Shown here in pieces: positions 1 through 5,154 of a DNA stretch of 5,268 bases (position 1 is its first letter; each line of letters starts with the position of its first letter). The notes under the pieces were generated by a model. That model had not been told where the DNA came from. It saw nothing but the letters and a program-made list of their open reading frames with translations, and ran no database searches. The DNA is taken from positions 1 through 5,268 of the forward strand of contig PMLI01000281.1 in the NCBI GenBank assembly GCA_003158835.1, written 5' to 3'. Made by a program: the position numbers and the translations under genes. Source of the stretch: Acidimicrobiaceae bacterium (GTDB lineage: Bacteria > Actinomycetota > Acidimicrobiia > Acidimicrobiales > Palsa-688).

Positions 1-703
1 CCATGCGCGGCTTGAGGAAGCGCCGCCAGTGGCGGGGTGAGATGAGCATGCCCTGCTGCTGGCCCACGTCGTCGCCGAGCCAGATCATGTCCACGCCCAT
101 ACCTGCCAGCGTCTCGGCCGCGGCGAGGTGGTAGCGGTAGGGCATCTCGAGGATGGCGTCGGCCAGGTCGGGGTCTTCGATGAAATCCATCATCAGTTGC
201 TCCAGCCCCCGCAGCGCCCACGCCGTCTCGAAGATCGTGGTGACAGTGGAACCCACGATCCAGTGCTCGTCACCGTGATCAGCGATGAGCTGGCGAGCAT
301 CTGCGTACAGCTCCACCCGTTTGGCGTCCGGTGGTTGGTACCGGCCCAGCGCGGCGGCGTCGGCCAGGGGGTGCACCCGCGGCTCGGTGTAGTGGCCTAC
401 CCCGAACGGGGTCGTATAGGCCACCGACCGCCAGCCCACCCCCCACTCGTCCACGTACTCGTCGCCCTCGCCGTAGTAGGAGTTCGCCCAGCCCACCGAC
501 GTGATGAGAATGTCCTGGTCGAAGGCCATCTCGAGGTCGTAGGGGTTGCCTCCGCCATGGGGGTTGTGGGCGCTGGGGGCCCGGCCCAGGCGCAGTTCGT
601 GGCGCAAGCGTTCGGCGAACTCGGGGGTGAAGCTGGCCTGCCACGGACAACGGTCCGGCTTGGCGTGACTGAGAGCCTCAGCCACTCGGTCTCGGTGTGT
701 CAT
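1..703 (-). CDS. Uroporphyrinogen decarboxylase-fold (URO-D) protein, non-HemE type, C-terminus cut by window edge
   Basis: The first 234 codons are visible and the gene runs off the left edge; family members are usually about 340-400 residues. It starts MTHRDRVAEALSHAKPDRCP, the usual opening helix of URO-D paralogues. DEWGVGWR lies at residues 85-92. The WLGDDVGQQQGMLISPRHW stretch (208-226), followed by FLKPRM, matches the D-D-x-G-x-Q-x-x-x-x-I-S-P-x-x-W-R-x-F-x-K-P block of this superfamily. The RQAGRY-type N-terminal substrate motif of true HemE is absent, so haem synthesis is unlikely. Related proteins include cobalamin- or corrinoid-linked methyltransferases (MtaA/MtbA/CmuA type) and many uncharacterised enzymes; the substrate here cannot be told. 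The ATG is supported by GGGAGG six bases upstream. It lies downstream of phoU on the same strand, 155 bp away, so co-transcription is possible but not shown. Confidence 0.85.
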   Translation of the reverse strand, partial: MTHRDRVAEALSHAKPDRCPWQASFTPEFAERLRHELRLGRAPSAHNPHGGGNPYDLEMAFDQDILITSVGWANSYYGEGDEYVDEWGVGWRSVAYTTPFGVGHYTEPRVHPLADAAALGRYQPPDAKRVELYADARQLIADHGDEHWIVGSTVTTIFETAWALRGLEQLMMDFIEDPDLADAILEMPYRYHLAAAETLAGMGVDMIWLGDDVGQQQGMLISPRHWRRFLKPRM

Positions 704-709
704 CTCGTG

Positions 710-715
710 CCTCCC
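710..715 (-). promoter_or_regulatory. Ribosome binding site of the URO-D gene
   Basis: Read on the minus strand this is GGGAGG, six bases before the ATG at 703. It is a strong Shine-Dalgarno match and fixes the start of the URO-D gene. Confidence 0.75.
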
Positions 716-742
716 AGAGGTGCGGTGCCCCACCGGCACACG

Positions 743-758
743 GGTCGCGGCCGCGACC
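743..758. repeat. Perfect 16-bp palindrome (distal to URO-D)
   Basis: The sequence GGTCGCGGCCGCGACC equals its own reverse complement. It lies about 40 bp upstream of the URO-D start and about 100 bp past the phoU stop. There is no spacer for a loop and no T-run on either side, so it looks more like a dimeric-protein site than an intrinsic terminator. A hairpin with a small opened loop is still possible. Confidence 0.5.
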
Positions 759-774
759 TGCGCCCGCCAGCCGG

Positions 775-790
775 CCGGCCGATCGGCCGG
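775..790. repeat. Perfect 16-bp palindrome (proximal to phoU)
   Basis: The sequence CCGGCCGATCGGCCGG equals its own reverse complement. Its centre is exactly 32 bp from the centre of the neighbouring palindrome at 743-758, about three helical turns. It could be an operator half of the URO-D promoter or a hairpin ending the phoU transcript; no T-tract follows it. Confidence 0.5.
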
Positions 791-858
791 GCAGCTGGTG
801 CTTGGTTTGGTCCTTCAGCCTAAGCGAAGTCCCGGGCCGCGGCACCGGCGTGGCGCCG

Positions 859-1440
859 TCACCGGCCCGGGCCGGGAAGAAGTTCGATGCGCCTGGCCAG
901 GTTCACGGCATGGTCACCGAGCCGTTCGTAAAACCGGCCCAGCAGGGTGACCTGGGCGGCCACGGGCGCCGGCATCACCGAGCTGGCGACCTCGCTGGTA
1001 AGCCGCCCGTGGAGGATGTCGAGTTCCTCGTCGGCTTCGTCCAGGGAGGTGCCCACCGCCGTGCGGCGTGCGTAGCTGTTGGCGGCTTCGTGCCACATCT
1101 CCAGCGCCACGTCGGACATCCGCTGGATGATGCCACGGCTCACCGGGGACATGGTGGGGCCGAGGTGGGTGACGGCGCGCTGAGCGATGTGCTCGGCCAG
1201 GTCGGCGCTGCGTTCCAGCTCGGGCAGGATGACCAGGAGCCCCACGAGGCGGCGCAGCTCGGCGCTGGCCGGGGCGAGGCGCTCGAAGTCTTCCCAGATC
1301 CGCTGGCTCAGCTGCCTGGTCATCTCGTCCACGGACTCGTCGGCGGCGACGACGCGCCTTCCCTCGGCCGCCTCCCCGCCAAGCAGCGCACCCGTGGCCG
1401 CAGCCAGGGCCTCGCTCACCAACGAGAACAGGCGGCTCAC
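859..1440 (-). CDS. phoU: PhoU-family phosphate signalling regulator, short N-terminus
   Basis: PhoU is a cytoplasmic all-helical protein that represses Pho signalling and restrains phosphate uptake, usually through the Pst transporter and the PhoR sensor. The 193-residue product shows both PhoU repeats. The first has ADESVDEM (33-40) and ELERSADLAEHIA (74-86). The second has EADEELDILHGRL (135-147) and RFYERLGDHAVNLARRI (169-185), the latter being the classic E-R-x-G-D-H-A-x-N-x-A metal-binding motif. In the first repeat the equivalent motif reads ERSAD instead of ERIGD. Family members are usually about 215-240 residues; the shortfall is in the first helix. The start is a GTG at 1440 with only a weak GGGG upstream. 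An in-frame TAG lies at 1489-1491 with no ATG between, so an ATT start at 1483-1485 is the only clear longer option. It is divergent from the phosphate symporter gene, and no pst genes are visible. Confidence 0.88.
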   Translation of the reverse strand: MSRLFSLVSEALAAATGALLGGEAAEGRRVVAADESVDEMTRQLSQRIWEDFERLAPASAELRRLVGLLVILPELERSADLAEHIAQRAVTHLGPTMSPVSRGIIQRMSDVALEMWHEAANSYARRTAVGTSLDEADEELDILHGRLTSEVASSVMPAPVAAQVTLLGRFYERLGDHAVNLARRIELLPGPGR

Positions 1441-1543
1441 GTCCCCGTCGAGGGAGCCCGAGCTGCGGTCCGAAGCGATGCCAATGGTCTAGCTCGTGCA
1501 AACTGCCCGGCGGTGGATTTCGTTCGGCAAGGTGTCTACTTCC

Positions 1544-1576
1544 GTTCATCTGAGGTTCATCTGACGTCCACGTTCA
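1544..1576 (+). promoter_or_regulatory. PHO-box-like PhoP operator (11-bp direct repeats)
   Basis: Two adjacent 11-bp units, GTTCATCTGAG (1544-1554) and GTTCATCTGAC (1555-1565), differ only in the last base. A third, weaker unit beginning GTCCAC follows in phase at 1566. A fourth in-phase GTTC occurs at 1522, two units upstream, with a degenerate unit between. This matches the known Streptomyces PHO box, made of 11-bp direct repeats with a GTTCAYC-like core bound by the response regulator PhoP. The repeats point toward the symporter gene. PhoP control of the symporter, and perhaps of phoU, under phosphate limitation is inferred from the match and the position. Confidence 0.72.
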
Positions 1577-1689
1577 TGTCCATCCGCGTTTACTTGGGCC
1601 CACCAGAGTGGAGAGCGTCCCCATAGCAACTGAGCCCGTCACAGCACAACCCGAGGGAGCGCTGCGCCAGGTGCCGGCGACCGGGGGCG

Positions 1690-1696
1690 AAGGAGG
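1690..1696 (+). promoter_or_regulatory. Ribosome binding site of the phosphate symporter
   Basis: AAGGAGG is a near-perfect Shine-Dalgarno sequence. The ATG at 1709 follows after 12 bases, which is longer than ideal. An overlapping GGAG at 1695-1698 shortens the spacing to 10. No other in-frame start fits better. Confidence 0.65.
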
Positions 1697-1708
1697 AGCG
1701 AGCTTCGC

Positions 1709-3214
1709 ATGCGAACGGCGGAGAGAGCCTTGGTAGGCATCGGACCGGCCACTGCCGTGACGCTGGGCGACGCCCTCGACAACGCGCCCCTCAGCGCCTT
1801 CCATCGCCGCGCCGCTCTCATCTCCGGTGTCGGCTTTTTCACCGACGCCTACGACTTGTTCGTCATCAGCACTGTCGCCGCCATCGTGTCCACCCGCTGG
1901 CACCTGACGACGAGCCGGACCAGCTGGGTCTCGGGTTCGGCCATCCTGGGCGCGTTCGTCGGGGCCGTCGTGTTCGGGCGACTGGCCGACCTCGTCGGCC
2001 GCAAGAAGATCTACATGCTCGTGGCCGCCATCATGATCGTCGGGGCTCTGGCCTCTGCCCTGGCGCCAAACTTCCTGGCCCTCACAACGGCCCGGTTCGT
2101 GCTCGGGCTCGGCATCGGAGGCGACTACCCGGTGTCGGCCGTGCTGATGAGCGAGTACGCCAACCGTAACGACCGGGGCCGACTTGTCGGCCTCGTCTTT
2201 TCCATGCAGGCGCTCGGCCTCGTCGTCGGGCCTCTGGTGGCGCTCGGGCTGCTCGAGTCCCACGTCAGTGACGGGCTCACGTGGCGGCTGCTCCTCGGCC
2301 TGGGAGCGCTCCCCGCCGCCGGAGTGATCTACCTGCGCTCAAAGATGCCGGAGTCGCCCCGCTTCCAGGCCGCCGTGCGTGGCCGGGCGGCACAGGCGGC
2401 GTCCGAGCTCGACGCCTTCTCCGGGGGTGTGGTCCGGTCCGTTGCGGCCCCGGTCCTGGTCCCGGCCCCCACGCGGGCGGCGGCCGGCGCGGACCTGAGC
2501 CGGCCCCGGCTCTACCATGTGCTTCGCGACCGGCGCATGCTCCGGCTTCTGGCCGGCACTGCGGGGTCCTGGTTCGTCCTGGACTACGCCTACTACGGCA
2601 ATACCCTCTCCCTGCCCGTGATCCTGAAAAGCGTGGACCCCGGGGCCGACCTGGCGGCCAAGCTCACTTGGTCGCTCGCCATGTTCGTCGTCTTTGCCGT
2701 CCCGGGTTATGCCCTGGCCATCTGGTGGATGGACCGCATCGGCCACCGACGGCTGCAACTGGTGGGGTTCGGAGTCCTCGGGGCGGCCTTCTTCCTCTTG
2801 GCCGCGGTCCCGGTGCTGACGGCGAGCGTCGGGGCCTTTATCGCCATTTTCGGCTTGAGCTATCTCTTTGTCGAGTTCGGTCCCAACACGACGACGTTCG
2901 TCCTGCCCTCTGAGGTCTTCCCGGTCTCGGCCCGCACCACGGGGCACGGGATCTCAGCGGGCGTCGGCAAGCTCGGAGCATTTCTCGGGGTCTTCGTCGT
3001 ACCGGCTCTGGAAACCAAGCTCGGCCTGCGCCCGATGCTCGCCATAGCGGCCGGCTCGGCGGTGCTCGGTATCCTGCTGACCCGCTTGCTTCCCGAAGCC
3101 GCCCGCCGGGGCCTCGAGGAAGTCTCGGGGGACAACGGCTCAACCGCGATCATCGTGGTCGATGAGCAGACGAGCGACGAGGCGGACCATCGGCCGCTGG
3201 TCGCAGCGCAGTAG
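1709..3214 (+). CDS. MFS inorganic phosphate:H+ symporter, Pho84/PHT1 (PHS) type
   Basis: A 501-residue membrane transporter predicted to import phosphate with protons. About 12 membrane segments fall in two halves (about 37-210 and 280-462), split by a cytoplasmic loop (about 211-279) that opens with MPESPRF. MFS motif A is GRLADLVGRKK (90-100). PHT1-family signatures are strong: GVGFFTDAYDLFVI (40-53), GGDYPVSAVLMSEYANR (137-153) and GPNTTTFVLPSEVFP (391-405). By comparison with the fungal PiPT structure, the phosphate and proton residues are kept: D46, D139, Y140, Q167, W288, D292, Y296, N393 and K421, including the W-x3-D-x3-Y spacing of segment 7. The last 35 residues form a charged tail. 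The gene is divergent from phoU behind a PHO-box-like repeat, which supports phosphate as the substrate. Other organic anions are less likely. Confidence 0.92.
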   Translation: MRTAERALVGIGPATAVTLGDALDNAPLSAFHRRAALISGVGFFTDAYDLFVISTVAAIVSTRWHLTTSRTSWVSGSAILGAFVGAVVFGRLADLVGRKKIYMLVAAIMIVGALASALAPNFLALTTARFVLGLGIGGDYPVSAVLMSEYANRNDRGRLVGLVFSMQALGLVVGPLVALGLLESHVSDGLTWRLLLGLGALPAAGVIYLRSKMPESPRFQAAVRGRAAQAASELDAFSGGVVRSVAAPVLVPAPTRAAAGADLSRPRLYHVLRDRRMLRLLAGTAGSWFVLDYAYYGNTLSLPVILKSVDPGADLAAKLTWSLAMFVVFAVPGYALAIWWMDRIGHRRLQLVGFGVLGAAFFLLAAVPVLTASVGAFIAIFGLSYLFVEFGPNTTTFVLPSEVFPVSARTTGHGISAGVGKLGAFLGVFVVPALETKLGLRPMLAIAAGSAVLGILLTRLLPEAARRGLEEVSGDNGSTAIIVVDEQTSDEADHRPLVAAQ

Positions 3215-3290
3215 GTCCAACTCCGGGCGCGGCGGGACCGCGGGCAGGCGCCGGCTGATCTCCGGGAAGCCCCGGGGCCACCCGGAACTG

Positions 3291-3350
3291 GGCCCGTCCC
3301 CGGCGTCGCCCTTTCAGCGCCGTGCCGACGCAGCCCGGAGGGGACGGGCC
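3291..3350 (+). terminator. Long inverted repeat after the symporter gene
   Basis: GGCCCGTCCCC (3291-3301) pairs perfectly over 11 bp with GGGGACGGGCC (3340-3350). Inside, GCGTCG (3303-3308) pairs with CGACGC (3326-3331), so the structure is a two-part stem. There is no T-tract directly after it. It may protect or end the symporter transcript, or belong to the peptidase leader. Confidence 0.45.
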
Positions 3351-3356
3351 GACACT

Positions 3357-3372
3357 AGGGGCGCCAGCCCCT
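3357..3372 (+). terminator. Compact hairpin with short T-rich tail
   Basis: AGGGGC pairs with GCCCCT around a GCCA loop, and the following bases are TAGCCTTT. This resembles a weak intrinsic terminator for the symporter transcript. It ends only 28 bases before the peptidase start, so it could instead act in the peptidase leader. Confidence 0.45.
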
Positions 3373-3386
3373 TAGCCTTTGTGGCC

Positions 3387-3392
3387 AGGAGG
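3387..3392 (+). promoter_or_regulatory. Ribosome binding site that sets the peptidase start
   Basis: AGGAGG lies eight bases before the GTG at 3401. It overlaps the other possible GTG at 3392, which therefore cannot be served by it. This decides the start in favour of 3401. Confidence 0.75.
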
Positions 3393-3400
3393 TGGCAAGA

Positions 3401-5140
3401 GTGAAGAATGCCCGCTGGCTGGCGACGTTGCCCGTGGTTGTCGGTTGCGTCATCGCGGGCACGCTGGTGGTGCCGCCGGTTTCCTCAGCCGGCGCCCTTC
3501 CCGAGGCGGTGGTCAACTCGGTCCACGCCACCCCGGCCCAATTGCCGTCCAGCGGTGGCCTGGTCCAGGTGACGGCGTCGGTCCGGGATGCCACCTCCTG
3601 TCGGCTGCGGCTTCTGTCGCTGCAACCGTTCCCCGTGGTCTTCTCGCGCAACCCGACCACATCCTGCCGCAGCGGCCACTATTCGGCCCACGTGGCTATC
3701 GGCCCCAACCCGGGGCCGGTGACTCGCACGATCGCGTTCGAACTGGTGGCGCGCAACGGCCCCTCCTCGTTCCAAGGCCGTTTCTACGTCGTGGTGGCGG
3801 CGCCAGTACCTCCGGCCGTCCTGTTCGTGAGCGCCTCGCCCAGCGCGCTACCACCTCAGGGTGGCCGGGTGACAGTGACGGGAATGGTCCGCCACGCCAG
3901 TTCCTGCCAGCTGGAGCTGCTGTCGAAGCAGTCGTTCCCCGTCGTCTACGCCAGCAATGTACGGCCCTGTACGTCCGGCTTCACGGCGCACGTCACGGTG
4001 GGGCCAAACCCCTCGGGCGTCCACCGGACGGTGGCGTTCGGCCTGGTGGCGCGCAACCGCCCTGGGGCGGCGGCGTTCGTCGGCCGCTTCTACGTGGGCT
4101 TGGCGGCATCGCCTCACCCGGTACCGACCACAACCCCGCCGGCTCCGACTACCACGGTCCCAGTCGTAACGACCACGACGCGCCCGGCCCGGACAACGAC
4201 CACGACGGTCCCGCAGTCCGCTGTACAGCAGGTGATCAGTGCCAACTGGTCGGGTTACGCCGTGACCGGCGGGCCGTACACCACGGTGAACGGGACCTTC
4301 ACCGTCTCTTCGCTCGACGCCGGGACGCCGGCATCCGACGTCATGTCCGAGTGGGTCGGTATCGACGGGTGGAGCGAGACGAGCGGGTCCCAGGACCTCG
4401 TCCAGGCCGGGATCCTGGAAAGCATGCTGCCCTGCCGGGGAACCGTCACCAATCCGAACGGCGCGTACAACCCCAATGCCTTCTGGGTGTGCGCATGGAC
4501 GATGTTCATCGAGAACGGCGTCGCCACCGAGGGGCCGAACCCGGGCATATCGGTTGGCCCGGGCGACTCGGTCACGGTGGAAATCTGGCAACAGAGCGGC
4601 ACGAACTGGGCCATTTCCATGACGGACAACACCAACGGGCAGAGCTGGTCGAACGGCGACCAGTACTACGCCGGCCCGGGTGCGTCGGCCGAGTGGGTCG
4701 TCGAGAACCCGGGTACGCCGGGACAAGGGTGCGGCGTGGTCGTCAACGGCTGGACCGGCCAATGCCCGATGGCGCCTTACTCGCCCAACGTTGCCTTCAG
4801 CAACCTGCGATTGGCACCCAATACCGGGGCGACCTGGTACGAGATCGGGTTGGCACAAGACAACGGCGAGGTGTCCACGCCGTCCCCGCTCAAAACGAAC
4901 AGTTCCGGCGTCACTGGCTTCACGGTCTCTTATACGGGCCTGCAGGGGGCCTTGCGCCAGGGCGCAGACCAGGGGGCCGGTCAGCCGGTGAGGGACCTGG
5001 CCACGCCCGTCTTCGCCCACAGAGCCGACGGGGGCTTGGGACCGAGCCCGGGCCAGTCGACCGCCCGCAGGGCCGTGAGCGAACCTCCCCCACCGCGGGC
5101 CCGTGAGCCAACGGCGGCGACCGGGGCCGGGGCCTTCTGA
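3401..5140 (+). CDS. Secreted G1-family (eqolisin-like) glutamic peptidase with two N-terminal repeats
   Basis: A 579-residue exported protein (GTG start, numbered from here). Residues 1-32 form a signal peptide ending in an A-x-A site (SAGA). Two homologous modules of about 95 residues follow (about 39-134 and 141-236), each with a pair of cysteines (67/89, 169/190), probably beta-sandwich folds. A Thr/Pro-rich linker (about 238-272) leads to the G1 domain (about 276-512). That domain starts with NWSGYAV and has EWVGIDG (317-323), the catalytic Gln in LVQAG (Q335) and the catalytic Glu in AEWVVE (E431). Both residues of the Gln/Glu dyad are present, so activity is expected. Known eqolisins work outside the cell at acid pH. 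A 67-residue Gly/Pro/Arg-rich tail (513-579) is not part of the fold. A VVGC at 13-16 resembles a lipobox, but hydrophobic residues continue after it, so a lipoprotein is less likely. Confidence 0.88.
   Translation: MKNARWLATLPVVVGCVIAGTLVVPPVSSAGALPEAVVNSVHATPAQLPSSGGLVQVTASVRDATSCRLRLLSLQPFPVVFSRNPTTSCRSGHYSAHVAIGPNPGPVTRTIAFELVARNGPSSFQGRFYVVVAAPVPPAVLFVSASPSALPPQGGRVTVTGMVRHASSCQLELLSKQSFPVVYASNVRPCTSGFTAHVTVGPNPSGVHRTVAFGLVARNRPGAAAFVGRFYVGLAASPHPVPTTTPPAPTTTVPVVTTTTRPARTTTTTVPQSAVQQVISANWSGYAVTGGPYTTVNGTFTVSSLDAGTPASDVMSEWVGIDGWSETSGSQDLVQAGILESMLPCRGTVTNPNGAYNPNAFWVCAWTMFIENGVATEGPNPGISVGPGDSVTVEIWQQSGTNWAISMTDNTNGQSWSNGDQYYAGPGASAEWVVENPGTPGQGCGVVVNGWTGQCPMAPYSPNVAFSNLRLAPNTGATWYEIGLAQDNGEVSTPSPLKTNSSGVTGFTVSYTGLQGALRQGADQGAGQPVRDLATPVFAHRADGGLGPSPGQSTARRAVSEPPPPRAREPTAATGAGAF
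3515..4108 (+). repeat. Tandem duplicated module in the peptidase N-terminus
   Basis: Two copies (about 3515-3802 and 3821-4108) encode related modules. Shared features in the same order are a P-A/S-x-L-P-x-x-G-G start, an SC-x-L-x-L-L-S segment, SF/PFPVV, a C-x-S-G stretch, V-x-[IV]-GPNP, TIAF/TVAF, LVARN and GRFYV. Fifteen bases, CTGGTGGCGCGCAAC, are identical in both copies. The modules arose by internal duplication. Each cysteine pair could form a disulfide outside the cell. I do not recognise the domain family; a binding or spacer role is a guess. Confidence 0.75.
4112..4216 (+). repeat. Thr/Pro-rich linker coding segment
   Basis: This low-complexity stretch encodes repeated TTT and PTTT units between the duplicated modules and the peptidase domain. 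The 13-base AACGACCACGACG occurs twice (4168-4180 and 4195-4207), 27 bases apart, suggesting growth by slippage. Such linkers in secreted actinobacterial enzymes are flexible and often O-glycosylated. Confidence 0.7.
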
Positions 5141-5154
5141 ACTAGGTTGGCGGC

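Larger units (their letters stand above)
1441..1708. other. Divergent phoU / phosphate-symporter intergenic region
   Basis: This 268-bp gap separates two outward-facing genes and must hold both promoters. It contains the PHO-box-like repeat and the symporter's ribosome site. I see no convincing pair of -10 and -35 hexamers. The AT-richer stretch just after the repeats (about 1585-1596, GCGTTTACTTGG) is the most likely place for the symporter -10. A leader of roughly 110-130 bases without a clear riboswitch fold precedes the symporter start. Confidence 0.7.
3215..3400. other. Intergenic gap between symporter and peptidase genes
   Basis: This 186-bp gap holds two hairpins (3291-3350 and 3357-3372) and the peptidase ribosome site. 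Its first 75 bases are GC-rich without a clear gene or motif. No PHO-box-like repeat is present, so the peptidase does not appear to share the phosphate control seen upstream. Confidence 0.6.

Noticed and set aside
128..823. Plus-strand open frame of 231 codons over the URO-D gene
   Set aside because: The minus strand encodes a clear URO-D-family protein with a good ribosome site. The plus-strand product has no recognisable features.
901..922. GTTCACGGCAT and GGTCACCGAGC, two 11-bp units resembling a second PHO box
   Set aside because: They lie inside the 3' end of phoU and are the reverse of codons for its conserved R-L-G-D-H-A-V-N motif, so coding constraint explains them. No plus-strand gene follows that they could control.
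697..1626. Plus-strand open frame of 309 codons over phoU
   Set aside because: It is antisense to phoU, which has both conserved PhoU motifs, and its product lacks any domain signature.
3392..3394. Upstream GTG as the peptidase start
   Set aside because: It overlaps the AGGAGG ribosome site itself. The GTG at 3401 has ideal spacing and gives a normal signal peptide beginning MKNARW.
3379..5106. Plus-strand open frame of 575 codons overlapping the peptidase
   Set aside because: It is a frame-shifted shadow of the peptidase gene with an Arg/Gly/Pro-rich product, no signal peptide and no known motif.
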